Below are positions 24,204-35,437 of a stretch of 64,000 bases of DNA, piece after piece. The notes under the pieces are model-generated. The model worked only from the letters and a program-made list of their open reading frames with translations. It made no database searches and had not been told where the DNA came from. Source of the stretch: Streptomyces sp. NBC_01571 (GTDB taxonomy: Bacteria > Actinomycetota > Actinomycetes > Streptomycetales > Streptomycetaceae); assembly GCF_026339875.1 (NCBI RefSeq), contig NZ_JAPEPZ010000001.1:2542001-2606000 (forward strand), in the 5' to 3' direction. Made by a program: the position numbers and the translations under genes. The stretch's first letter is position 1. Every line of letters begins with the position of its first letter.

Positions 24204-25175
24204 TCAGTGCCAGGGCAGCTGAGCGCGACCGTCCCAGTAGGCCCGCGGCTCCTCGGCGAGGGCGTCGAGGCGGGCCAACTGGTCCTCGTCGAGATCGACG
24301 ACCGCGGCGTGCAGGTTCGAGGCGAGCTGGTTGGCGGTGGCCGCGCCGGAGAGGACGACTCCGGCCCAGGGCCGGCACAGGACGAAGGCGAGGGAGACGG
24401 CGTCCGCGCCCAGCCCCGTCTGCGCGGCCACGGCGGCGACCGCGTCCGGCGCGTGCCCGGTGGCGAGGCGGCCGTTGGCCATGGCCTCCTTGACGATCAC
24501 CGTGAGTCCGGCGTCGTGCGCCTCGGCGAGCGCGGGCGCGGCCGAGGTCTCCAGGACGTTGTACGTGGACTGGACGGTACGGAACAGGGGCGCGCCGTCG
24601 ACCGACACGGCGAGCGCGGCGCGGATCGCGTCGGCCTGCGCCGGCCCGCTCGTGGAGAAACCGATGGAGAGGCCCCCGGCCGCGGCTTCGGCGAGCTCGG
24701 CGTGCAGCTTCCGGTCGGTGAGGGCGGGGCTGTCCGGGGTCACCGAGTGGATCTGGTAGAGGTCGAGCCGGTCACCGAGCAGCTCCGCGGTCTCGGCGCG
24801 CTGCCGCTCGTAGGTGGCGAGGCCGTGGTCCTTGACCTCGTGCGCCTCGGCGTCGGTGCGCCAGTCCGCCGTGTACGTGTAGCCCCACTTGCTGCCGATC
24901 ACGACGTCGTCGGCGTCGGGACGGGAGCGGAGCCAGTCGGCGAGGAACTCCTCGGAGCGGCCGTACGAGCGGGCCACGTCGTAGTAGCGCACGCCCTGGG
25001 CGTAGGCGGCGTCGAGGAGTTCGCGGGTGCGCTCGCGCAGGGCGTCGACACTGCGTACGGCCGGGAGGTCGTCCTCACGGCCGAGGTTGATGTAGCCGGG
25101 GCGGCCCACTGCGGCCAGGCCGAGCCCGATGTGCGCGGTGGGAGTCGTGGCTGAGGCGAGGCGGGCGAAGGGCAT
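24204..25175 (-). CDS. aldo/keto reductase
   Basis: A 323-residue NADPH-dependent oxidoreductase of the aldo/keto reductase barrel fold. The catalytic Tyr lies in VRYYDVARSYGRSEEFLADWL, Lys in VVIGSKWGYTYTADW, and the His equivalent in DLYQIHSVTPDS; the cofactor-binding end is VVLSGAATANQLASNLHA. It reduces carbonyls; the substrate is unknown. The ATG at 25173-25175 (MPFARLAS) has GGAG 7 nt upstream. It is downstream of argH with 213 bp between, in which I see nothing specific. Confidence 0.88.
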   Translation of the reverse strand: MPFARLASATTPTAHIGLGLAAVGRPGYINLGREDDLPAVRSVDALRERTRELLDAAYAQGVRYYDVARSYGRSEEFLADWLRSRPDADDVVIGSKWGYTYTADWRTDAEAHEVKDHGLATYERQRAETAELLGDRLDLYQIHSVTPDSPALTDRKLHAELAEAAAGGLSIGFSTSGPAQADAIRAALAVSVDGAPLFRTVQSTYNVLETSAAPALAEAHDAGLTVIVKEAMANGRLATGHAPDAVAAVAAQTGLGADAVSLAFVLCRPWAGVVLSGAATANQLASNLHAAVVDLDEDQLARLDALAEEPRAYWDGRAQLPWH

Positions 25176-25388
25176 CGCGGGCTCCGTTTCGATCGGCTCC
25201 GTACGGCTTCCGACCAACGTAACCCGCGACGCCCCTGTCCCACCGGACCCGCTGCCTCTTCAGCCCGGCGCGGCCACTTCCTGTCCGAAACCGCCCGGGC
25301 CCGCCCGGTGTCGCTCGCACTTGCCCGGCGTTGTCTGTTCTCGACCGGGGGTCGCCTCGCGTCCGGCGCCGACCGCTCCCGGCCGGCG

Positions 25389-26834
<1,446 letters not shown>

Positions 26835-26921
26835 TCAAAGATGGCGGTGTGCGGACGCCTCCGCACCCAGGAACGTGAGGAGGCGGCCGTCAGGCTGGTG
26901 CGTGCGGGGTGGTCCTCGGTG

Positions 26922-28115
<1,194 letters not shown>

Positions 28116-28144
28116 GGGATTCTCCTTCGCAGTGCATCCGCTGG

Positions 28145-28160
28145 TATGCATGAGTATGCA
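28145..28160 (-). promoter_or_regulatory. ARG box upstream of argG
   Basis: TATGCATGAGTATGCA contains inverted arms TGCAT/ATGCA and sits where an operator should be. It agrees with the AT-rich TGCAT-type operators bound by ArgR in streptomycetes and stands out in a GC-rich background. Confidence 0.72.
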
Positions 28161-28277
28161 GTAGTCCGCATGATTCGTCAATCAGGACCCACCCATCGGG
28201 GGCCGGAGCGCCCCGGACCGGACACGCCGGAGGAATTCCTTAGACAGGCGAAGGATCTTGCTCAATAATCGTTAGAC

Positions 28278-28865
28278 ATGGGAAAGACCTACGAACGCAT
28301 CGACGGCCGGCTGCGCACGTTCATCGAGGCCCAGCCCCTCTTCTTCACCGCGACCGCACCGCTGTCCACGGACGGCACGATCAACCTCTCCCCCAAGGGC
28401 ATCACCGGTTCGTTCGCCGTGCTCGACGAACGGACCGTGGCCTACCTCGACTTCGCCGGCAGCAACGCGGAGACCATCGCGCATCTGCGGGAGAACGGCA
28501 GGATCACCCTCATGTGGTGCGCCTTCCAGGGGCCGCCCAACATCGTCCGGGTGCACGGTCACGGCGAGCCCGTCTTCCGTGACGACCCCCGCTTCAAGGA
28601 ACTGCTCACGCACTTCCCCGGCGTCGACCCCACCCCGCACGGCCTGCGCGCGATCATCGTCGTGACGGCCGAACTCGTCCGTGACACCTGCGGCTACGCG
28701 GTGCCCTTCATGTCGTACGACGAGGACCGCGACCTGCACGCCCAACGCTTCGCCCGCGAGGACGACACCTCGCTGAACACCTACTTCACCAAGAAGGAGC
28801 ACATCGCGACCAGCCTGGACGGCCTACCCGGGCTGCCGCTCCCGCTGCCGCCCACTACCGTCTGA
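28278..28865 (+). CDS. pyridoxamine 5'-phosphate oxidase-family flavoprotein
   Basis: A 195-residue split-barrel protein. PLFFTATAPLSTDGTINLSPKGITGSF, VAYLDFAGSNAETIAHLRENGRITLMWCAF and VRVHGHGEPVF match the large family of flavin- or F420-binding oxidoreductases related to PdxH; the PdxH substrate residues are not evident, so vitamin B6 oxidation should not be assumed. No binding site is seen before the ATG; the transcript may be leaderless. The next gene starts 3 bp after its stop. Confidence 0.82.
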   Translation: MGKTYERIDGRLRTFIEAQPLFFTATAPLSTDGTINLSPKGITGSFAVLDERTVAYLDFAGSNAETIAHLRENGRITLMWCAFQGPPNIVRVHGHGEPVFRDDPRFKELLTHFPGVDPTPHGLRAIIVVTAELVRDTCGYAVPFMSYDEDRDLHAQRFAREDDTSLNTYFTKKEHIATSLDGLPGLPLPLPPTTV

Positions 28866-28868
28866 GCC

Positions 28869-29558
28869 ATGCGCCTCGGAGCCGTCGCCCTCGCGTCCGC
28901 GTCCCTTCTCGCCCTCGCCCCGAACGGGCCGCCACCGCTCCCCGGGCAGCTCGCGGACACCGGCGGCGGCAGCCAGCTGATCACGGCGCGGGCGCCGCGC
29001 GCCGACGCGACGTCGGGCACGCTCACCTGGTGGGACCGGCGCGACGGGCACTGGGTGAAGGCCGGATCCGCGGTGGCGCGTTTCGGGGCCAGGGGGCTGG
29101 TCGAGGGCGGCTCACGCAGACAGAGCACGAACACGACACCCACGGGGCTGTACGCCCTCCCGTACGCGTTCGGCATCCGCAAGGCGCCGGACGGCACCCG
29201 GGCCCCCTACCGCCGGGTGCGCCAGGAGTCCTGGTGGTGCGAGGACATCGGGTCCCGCTCCTACAACCGCTGGACCGAGCCCCGCCCCGCCGACTGCCGC
29301 GCCACCGAGTCCGAGCAGCTGATCACGTACGACCCCCAGTACGCGTACGCCCTCGTCGTCGGCTTCAACTACGACAAGCCGGTACGGGGTCGCGGCGCCG
29401 GCATCTTCCTCCATGTCGACGGGCGCGGGGCGACCGCCGGCTGTGTGTCGGTGCCGGTGGACGCCATGCGGCGGATCCTCTCCTGGGTCGATCCCTCGCG
29501 AGCGCCCCACATCGCGATCGGAACGGACGGCGGAGCGACCGCGATCACGAGGTACTGA
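28869..29558 (+). CDS. secreted L,D-transpeptidase-like (YkuD) protein
   Basis: A 229-residue protein with a short signal peptide (MRLGAVALASASLLALAPNG). The C-terminal half carries HVDGRGATAGCVSVP, which fits the YkuD catalytic pattern of His followed by S/T-x-G-C with Cys as nucleophile. Such enzymes cross-link peptidoglycan through a Cys acyl-enzyme. The 3-bp gap to the flavoprotein gene implies co-translation, although no functional link is obvious. It converges on the sensor kinase gene. Confidence 0.8.
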   Translation: MRLGAVALASASLLALAPNGPPPLPGQLADTGGGSQLITARAPRADATSGTLTWWDRRDGHWVKAGSAVARFGARGLVEGGSRRQSTNTTPTGLYALPYAFGIRKAPDGTRAPYRRVRQESWWCEDIGSRSYNRWTEPRPADCRATESEQLITYDPQYAYALVVGFNYDKPVRGRGAGIFLHVDGRGATAGCVSVPVDAMRRILSWVDPSRAPHIAIGTDGGATAITRY

Positions 29559-29600
29559 CCGCCGGGGAGACAGCGGGTACCGCATTCCCCTCGGCGCACC

Positions 29601-31136
29601 TCAGCGGGCGCCGAGCCGGACCGTGAACGTCGTCGCCCCTGGCCGGCTCTCCAGCGCGACCGTGCCACCGTGCGACTCCACCACCGCGGCCACGATCGAC
29701 AGGCCCAGCCCCGCGCCGCCGCCCCCGCCCCCGCCCCCCGCACGACGGCGGTCGGCCCGGGTGAACCGCTCGAAGACGCGGGGCCGGACGTCCTCCGTGA
29801 CTCCCGGCCCGTTGTCATGGACCGTCAGCACGGGCCCGGTGCCGTCGGTCTCCAGACGCACCCTGACCTCGGTGCCGACGGGCGTATGCAGACGCGCGTT
29901 GGCCAACAGGTTGGCCAACACCTGTTGGAGTCGGTGGGCGTCCCCCGTCACCGTCACCGGTTCCTCCGGGAGTTCCAGCGTCCAGCGGTGGCCGGGACCG
30001 GCCGCCCGCGCGTCCGTGACCGAGTCCAGGACGAGGTGGGTGAGGTCGACGGGGAGGCGTTCCAGGGGGCGCCCCGCGTCGAGGCGGGCGAGCAGGAGCA
30101 GGTCGTCGACCATCTCGCCCATCCGCGCCGACTCCGCGGCGATGCGTTCCAGGGCGCGGGTGACCTCCGGCGGCACCGGACCCGGGTGCAGCAGGGCCAG
30201 CTCGGCGTGACCCCGCACCGACGCGACCGGCGTGCGCAGCTCGTGGCTGGCGTCGGCGGCGAAGCTGCGCAGCCTTTCCTCGCTCGCATGCCGCTTGGTC
30301 AGCGCGTCCTCGACATGACCGAGCATCCGGTTCACCGCACCGGCGACCCGGCCCACCTCGCTGCGCGGATCGGGTTCGGGCACCCGCGCCGGCAACGCGA
30401 CCTCGCCGCTGGCGAGCGGGAGCTCGCTGACCCGGGTCGCGGTCGCGGCCACCCGGTTCAGCGGGCGCAGCGACCAGCGCACCCACAGGGCGCCGGCGAC
30501 TCCGGCGACGACGAGGGCCACGCCGAAGACGCAGCCCGCGACCAGTTCCAGGCGGTGGACGGCGGCCCGGACCGGCTCCATCGGCAGCCCGGTGATCAGG
30601 ACGTCGCCGTCCCGGCCCCGGACCGCCATCACGCGGTAGTCGCCGAGCGCGGACAGACAGACGGTGTGGCCGAGGCCGTTCTCCGGGACGGCCGCCAGGG
30701 TCCGGCGGTCGGCGGGGGTCACCTTCACATAGAGATTGGTCGTGTCGTCGCCGGGGCGGACGACCGCCGCGTTGCTGACGTCCGTGCCGACCAGCCGGGC
30801 GCCGAAGGTGCCGGTGCTCTGCCGACGGGTGTCGCCGTTCTCGTCCCCGTCATGGTCCGACTCCACCACCTTCCCCCCGTGCTCCAGGCTCGCCGGGAAG
30901 CGCGGCCCCACGTCCCGCAGCTGCTGGTCGACACGGCCGGTGAGGAAGCCGTTCAGCTCGTACACGGCGGCCACGCCGACGGCCGCGCAGCCGACGGCGA
31001 GCAGCACCAGCAGCCCCGCCGTCAGCCGCGCCCGTATCGTCCGGGGGAACGGGACCCCACGGACGAGGGCCCGCGCTCCCGACCGCCCCCGTCGCACCGC
31101 GCTCCCCCACCGCGCGCTTCCCCACCGCACGCTCAT
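29601..31136 (-). CDS. sensor histidine kinase
   Basis: A 511-residue membrane kinase. Helices at about 38-58 and 198-219 enclose an outside sensor domain of about 140 residues. A HAMP segment follows (RWSLRPLNRVAATATRVSEL), then the dimerisation helix with phospho-acceptor His298 (ADASHELRTPVASVRGHAEL), N box (LANLLANARLHTP), G1 box (HDNGPGV) and G2 box (GAGLGLSIVAAVVESHGG). A run of eight or nine Gly residues interrupts the ATP lid just before G2. Its start overlaps the regulator's stop by 4 bp. The pair is divergent from the redox gene cluster it probably controls. Confidence 0.92.
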   Translation of the reverse strand: MSVRWGSARWGSAVRRGRSGARALVRGVPFPRTIRARLTAGLLVLLAVGCAAVGVAAVYELNGFLTGRVDQQLRDVGPRFPASLEHGGKVVESDHDGDENGDTRRQSTGTFGARLVGTDVSNAAVVRPGDDTTNLYVKVTPADRRTLAAVPENGLGHTVCLSALGDYRVMAVRGRDGDVLITGLPMEPVRAAVHRLELVAGCVFGVALVVAGVAGALWVRWSLRPLNRVAATATRVSELPLASGEVALPARVPEPDPRSEVGRVAGAVNRMLGHVEDALTKRHASEERLRSFAADASHELRTPVASVRGHAELALLHPGPVPPEVTRALERIAAESARMGEMVDDLLLLARLDAGRPLERLPVDLTHLVLDSVTDARAAGPGHRWTLELPEEPVTVTGDAHRLQQVLANLLANARLHTPVGTEVRVRLETDGTGPVLTVHDNGPGVTEDVRPRVFERFTRADRRRAGGGGGGGGAGLGLSIVAAVVESHGGTVALESRPGATTFTVRLGAR

Positions 31137-31888
31137 CCGCCCGCCGCCGGTTTGAGCACGTATCCGGCGCCCCGCACGGTGTGGATCATCGGTTCACGGC
31201 CCGCGTCCACCTTCTTGCGCAGATAGGAGATGTACAGCTCCACCACATGGGCCTGGCCGCCGAAGTCGTACGACCAGACGCGGTCGAGGATCTGCGGCTT
31301 GCTGAGCACCCGGCGCGGATTGCGCATCAGGAAGCGCAGCAGCTCGAACTCGGTCGGTGACAGCTCGATCAGCCCGCCGCCACGCGTCACCTCACGGGCC
31401 TCCTCGTCCATGACGAGGTCGCCGACGATCAGGCGCGGGCCCTCGTCGAGCTGCCGGGCCATGCCCGCGCGGCGCAGCAGTCCGCGCAGCCGGGCGACGA
31501 CCTCTTCCAGGCTGAACGGCTTGGTCACGTAGTCGTCGCCGCCCGCCGTGATGCCCGCGACACGGTCCTCGACGGCGTCCCGCGCGGTGAGGAAGAGCAC
31601 ACAGACCTCGGGCCGCACGGTGTGCAGGGTGCGCAGTACGGCGAAGCCGTCGGTGTCCGGGAGCATCACGTCGAGGACGACGGCGTCGGGCATCAGCTCG
31701 CGCGCCTCGGTGAGGGCCGAGGCGCCGTCGGCCGCCGTCCGTACCTCCCAGCCCTCGTAGCGCAGGGCACCGGAGAGGACCTCGGCCAGGTCCGGGTCGT
31801 CGTCGACGACCAGGACCCGGACCGGGGTGCCGTCGGGCCGGGTGAGCGCGGGCAGGCCGGTGCCTCGTGAGCGGGGAGTGTTCATCAT
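31133..31888 (-). CDS. OmpR/PhoB-family response regulator
   Basis: A 251-residue two-domain regulator. The receiver has the acidic pocket VVDDDPD, phospho-acceptor Asp73 (VVLDVMLPDTDGF), the conserved Thr (LFLTARD) and Lys (DDYVTKPFS). The DNA-binding winged helix is ELSPTEFELLRFLMRNPRRVLSKPQIL...VVELYISYLRKKVD. Such regulators bind pairs of direct repeats spaced by 11 bp, which are present just upstream at 31937-32031. First gene of the two-gene operon. Confidence 0.94.
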   Translation of the reverse strand: MMNTPRSRGTGLPALTRPDGTPVRVLVVDDDPDLAEVLSGALRYEGWEVRTAADGASALTEARELMPDAVVLDVMLPDTDGFAVLRTLHTVRPEVCVLFLTARDAVEDRVAGITAGGDDYVTKPFSLEEVVARLRGLLRRAGMARQLDEGPRLIVGDLVMDEEAREVTRGGGLIELSPTEFELLRFLMRNPRRVLSKPQILDRVWSYDFGGQAHVVELYISYLRKKVDAGREPMIHTVRGAGYVLKPAAGG

Positions 31889-31936
31889 GTCGTCTTCCAG
31901 GATCGCCCCTCACCGGAGGTGGCAGCACCCCTCCCG

Positions 31937-32031
31937 CCTCTGAGTTTCCTCTGAGTGAGCCGCCTGGGCCGCTCTCCGTTACCTGTGAATCCGCGTCGGG
32001 GGCGCCCATTCAGAGGCTACTCAGAAGTTAC
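31937..32031. promoter_or_regulatory. two pairs of 11-bp direct repeats, likely regulator operators
   Basis: Pair A is CCTCTGAGTTT/CCTCTGAGTGA at 31937-31958. Pair B is TCAGAGGCTAC/TCAGAAGTTAC at 32010-32031, in the opposite orientation (the core on one strand is CTCAGAGG). Each pair has exactly one helical turn between repeats, the layout used by OmpR-family dimers. Pair A is near the regulator gene start, pair B about 40 bp before the first reductase gene. Confidence 0.75.
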
Positions 32032-32072
32032 CGAAGCACAGTTTCCTCCCGGACAGCCGGAAGGACGGACAT

Positions 32073-33443
32073 ATGACCACGGTGTACGAGCGGACAGCGG
32101 TTCCTCGCCCGTCACGCGGACGCAGACGACCGCGCCGCTCGCCCGCCGGGCCCCTGCTGGCCCTGCTGTGGGGCGGTGCCGGGGCGGTCGTCGCCTTGTG
32201 GTGGTACGACACGCAGTCGGTGGTGGGCCTTGCCGGGTGGCTGACCGACGCCGGCCGGATCGCGGGGCTGCTCTGCGGCTACACCTGCGCGGTCCTCGTC
32301 GCGCTGATGGCCCGGGTACCGCTCCTCGAGCGGCGGGTCGGCTCGGACCGGGTGGCCCGCTGGCACGCCATGGCCGGCCGGTACACGGTCAGCCTGCTGG
32401 TGGCGCATGTCACGCTGATCCTCTTCGGGTACGCCGCCCAGGACGGGGCGAGCATCGTGCACGAGACGCTGAGCATGGTGTTCGACTACCCGGACATGCT
32501 CAAGGCCACGACCGGCACCGTCATCCTCTTCGCCGTCGGGATCACCTCGGCGCGCACGGCCCGCCGCCGGATCAGCCACGAGTTCTGGTACTACCTGCAC
32601 CTGCTGACGTACGTGGCCGTGTTCCTCACCTTCTTCCACCAGCTCGCGCTGGGCTCGGACTTCGTCGGCAACACCGCCGCCCAGGCCGCCTGGTACGTGC
32701 TCTACCTGGGCACGGCCGCCCTGGTCGTCCGGTTCCGGCTGCTCACCCCGGTACGGCTCAACCTGCGCCACAAGCTGCGCGTGGAGGACGTGCACCGCGA
32801 GGCGCCCGGCGTCTTCTCCATCGTCGTACGCGGGGAACGGCTGGACGAGCTGAACGCTCAGGCAGGGCAGTTCTTCCGCTGGCGGTTCCTCTCCGCCGGG
32901 ATGAGGTGGACCTCGACGCCGTACTCGCTCTCGGCCCCGCCGCGCCCCGACCTGATGCGGATCACCGTGAAGGCGCTCGGCGACCACAGTGCCGCCGTGG
33001 GGCTGCTGCGGCCCGGCACCCGGGTGTGGGCGGAAGGCCCCTACGGCGCGCTGACCGCCGATCGGCACACCGGACGCAAGGCGCTGCTGATCGCCGGCGG
33101 CGTCGGCATCACGCCGCTGCGCGCCCTGTTCGAGACGCTGCCCGGCGGGCCCGGCGATGTAACGCTGCTCTACCGGGCGAGCACGGCCGAGGACCTCGCG
33201 CTCGGCGCCGAGCTGGAGGCGATAGCGCAGTGGCGTGGGGCGCGCGTCCTGTACGCGGTCAACGGCGCAGACGGGACACGTCCGAGATTCACCGCCGATT
33301 CCCTGCGGGAGGCCGTGCCCGACCTCACCGGGCATGACGTCTATCTGTGCGGTCCGCCCGCCATGGCCAGGGCCCTGTACGGCGCGCTGCGCGCGGCCGG
33401 GGTCCCCGACCGCCGTATCCACCACGAGTCGTTCGAGCTGTGA
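32073..33443 (+). CDS. ferric reductase-like transmembrane flavocytochrome (first copy)
   Basis: A 456-residue protein. Residues 25-240 form about six transmembrane helices with four well-placed His: 98 and 112 in one helix, 176 and 189 in another. These can bind two b-type hemes stacked across the membrane, as in NOX/FRE enzymes. Residues 240-456 are a flavodoxin-reductase module: FAD site TPYSLS, NAD(P) site LIAGGVGITPLRALFETL, and CGPP near the end. It should carry electrons from cytoplasmic NAD(P)H to the outer face. An FMN-binding protein gene follows 7 bp later, probably its electron acceptor. Start ATG 32073, AGGACGG region upstream. Confidence 0.88.
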   Translation: MTTVYERTAVPRPSRGRRRPRRSPAGPLLALLWGGAGAVVALWWYDTQSVVGLAGWLTDAGRIAGLLCGYTCAVLVALMARVPLLERRVGSDRVARWHAMAGRYTVSLLVAHVTLILFGYAAQDGASIVHETLSMVFDYPDMLKATTGTVILFAVGITSARTARRRISHEFWYYLHLLTYVAVFLTFFHQLALGSDFVGNTAAQAAWYVLYLGTAALVVRFRLLTPVRLNLRHKLRVEDVHREAPGVFSIVVRGERLDELNAQAGQFFRWRFLSAGMRWTSTPYSLSAPPRPDLMRITVKALGDHSAAVGLLRPGTRVWAEGPYGALTADRHTGRKALLIAGGVGITPLRALFETLPGGPGDVTLLYRASTAEDLALGAELEAIAQWRGARVLYAVNGADGTRPRFTADSLREAVPDLTGHDVYLCGPPAMARALYGALRAAGVPDRRIHHESFEL

Positions 33444-33450
33444 GGCCGTC

Positions 33451-33954
33451 ATGCACGCCCTGAAGAAGCACCGTCCGCTGCGCCGCGTGACGCTGGCGGC
33501 CGCGACCACCGTCACGGGTGTCGTCCTGCTGCTGTCGCTCAAGCCGCACACGCCGCCGACCGTGGCACAGGCGTCGTCCTCCGCCGGACAGTCACAGTCG
33601 ACGTCCCGGTCACCTTCGCCCGGAGGCTCTTCCGGAGGCTCCTCGGGAGGCTCGTCCGGGAGTGCGAAGAGCACGGGCACCAAGACCATCACCGGTGACA
33701 CGGTCCAGACCCGCTGGGGCCCCGTCCAGGTGCGCGTCACGCTGAAGAACGGCAAGATCACCGATGTGACCGCGGTCTCCTATCCCTCGGACAACTCACG
33801 GGACCAGGAGATCAGCAGTTACGCAATTCCCCAGCTCAGGAGGGAGGCGCTGGCCGCGCAGAGCGCCCAGATCGACTCCGTCTCGGGGGCCTCGTACACC
33901 AGCGACGGATACAAGCAGTCCCTCCAATCGGCACTGGACTCGGCAGGCCTCTGA
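33451..33954 (+). CDS. membrane-anchored FMN-binding protein (one domain)
   Basis: A 167-residue protein. A signal anchor (about 12-30) is followed by a Ser/Gly-rich flexible linker (about 40-75) and one FMN-binding domain like those of NqrC, RnfG and NosR. The attachment motif is DSVSGASYTS with Thr150 as the likely site where ApbE couples FMN through a phosphoester. It should sit outside the membrane and accept electrons from the reductase encoded just upstream. The ATG at 33451 is used; longer frames overlap the reductase gene. Confidence 0.87.
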   Translation: MHALKKHRPLRRVTLAAATTVTGVVLLLSLKPHTPPTVAQASSSAGQSQSTSRSPSPGGSSGGSSGGSSGSAKSTGTKTITGDTVQTRWGPVQVRVTLKNGKITDVTAVSYPSDNSRDQEISSYAIPQLRREALAAQSAQIDSVSGASYTSDGYKQSLQSALDSAGL

Positions 33955-34038
33955 ACGCACGGCCGCCGGGCCCCGTATCTCTGGGCCAGGGGACCCCTCC
34001 CCTCACCCCGTCCCCAACGGACGCCCACGGAGGAACCG

Positions 34039-35418
34039 TTGTCCACGATCGCCGGTGGCCGCGCCGCGCGGCGCCAGACCCTGCGCCGAATCCGCCCACT
34101 ACGCTCCCCCGCCGTCCCCCTGCTGCTCGCCGTCTGGGCGGGCGCGGCCGGGGTCATCTGGCTGTGGTGGAGCAACACCCCGTCCATCGCGGACGACAAC
34201 AGCAAGATCCTCAACGCGGGCCGCATCACGGGGCTGCTCGCCGGGTACCTGATGGCACTGGTCGTGCTGCAGATGGCCCGGGTGCCCGCCCTGGAGCGCC
34301 GGGTGGGATCGGACCGCGTCGCGCGCTGGCACGCGATGAGCGGCCGGTACACGATCTGTCTGGTCCTCGCCCACCTCGTCCTGATCATGTGGGGCTACGC
34401 GCTGCAGGCGGGCAAGAGCTTCGGCGACATCGTCCAGCAGACCATCGACTCGATCAACCAGCTGCCCGACATGGGCAAGGCGGCGATCGGCACCGGTCTG
34501 CTGCTCGTCATCGGTCTGCTCTCGATGGGTCCGGTGCGCCGCAGGATGGGATACGACACCTGGTACCACATCCACCTGCTCACCTACGCCGCCGTCTTCC
34601 TGACGTTCTGGCACCAGCTGTCCACGGGGAACGAGTTCGCCGTCGACCCGACCGCGAAGACCGTCTGGTACGGGCTGTACGGATCGGTGACGGCGCTGGT
34701 GCTCTGGTACCGGATCCTCGCCCCGATCCGGCTGAACCTGAAGCACCGGATGCGGGTCGAGGCGGTCGTCGAGGAGACGCCCGGCATCGTCTCGGTGCTG
34801 ATCAGCGGCCGGAAACTGCATCGCATGGGTGCGGAGGCCGGGCAGTTCTTCCGCTGGCGCTTCCTGGCACCGGGCATGCGGCTCAGCTCGCACCCGTACT
34901 CGCTGTCGGCGGCGCCGCGCCCCACCATGCTGCGCATCACGGTGAAGGCGATCGGCGACCACAGCTCCGCGCTGCGCGACCTGCGGCCCGGCACCCGGGT
35001 CTGGGCCGAGGGCCCCTACGGGGCGCTGACGGCGGCCAAGCGCAGCCGCGGCAAGGTGCTGCTGGTGGCCGGCGGTGTCGGCATCACGCCGATGCGGGCG
35101 CTGTTCGAGACACTGCCCGGCTCGGCGGGCGATCTGACGCTGCTCTACCGGGCCAACACCACCCAGGACCTGGCCCTGTGGGACGAGCTGGCCTCGATCG
35201 CCGAGGAGCGCGGGGCCCGGCTGATGTACGCGGTGAACAGTCCCGAGGGGGAGCGTCCGGACATCTCGGCGGAGACCCTGAGCCGGAAGCTCCCGGACAT
35301 CGACCGCCACGACGTCTTCATGTGCGGGCCGCCCGGCTTCGCGCAGCAGGTCTACCAGGCACTGCGCGGCGCGGGGGTTCCCGCCCGCCGCATCCATCAC
35401 GAGTCGTTCGAGATGTGA
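34039..35418 (+). CDS. ferric reductase-like transmembrane flavocytochrome (second copy)
   Basis: A 459-residue paralogue of the gene at 32073, alike along its whole length. Heme ligand candidates are His98, His112, His179 and His192; the FAD site is HPYSLS, the NAD(P) site LVAGGVGITPMRALFETL, and CGPPGF is near the end. Both proteins end in RRIHHESFE plus one residue. The start is a TTG with GGAGGAA upstream. The pair evidently arose by duplication of a reductase plus FMN-protein unit. Confidence 0.88.
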   Translation: MSTIAGGRAARRQTLRRIRPLRSPAVPLLLAVWAGAAGVIWLWWSNTPSIADDNSKILNAGRITGLLAGYLMALVVLQMARVPALERRVGSDRVARWHAMSGRYTICLVLAHLVLIMWGYALQAGKSFGDIVQQTIDSINQLPDMGKAAIGTGLLLVIGLLSMGPVRRRMGYDTWYHIHLLTYAAVFLTFWHQLSTGNEFAVDPTAKTVWYGLYGSVTALVLWYRILAPIRLNLKHRMRVEAVVEETPGIVSVLISGRKLHRMGAEAGQFFRWRFLAPGMRLSSHPYSLSAAPRPTMLRITVKAIGDHSSALRDLRPGTRVWAEGPYGALTAAKRSRGKVLLVAGGVGITPMRALFETLPGSAGDLTLLYRANTTQDLALWDELASIAEERGARLMYAVNSPEGERPDISAETLSRKLPDIDRHDVFMCGPPGFAQQVYQALRGAGVPARRIHHESFEM

Positions 35419-35437
35419 GCGACGGGAGTCAGGAGCG

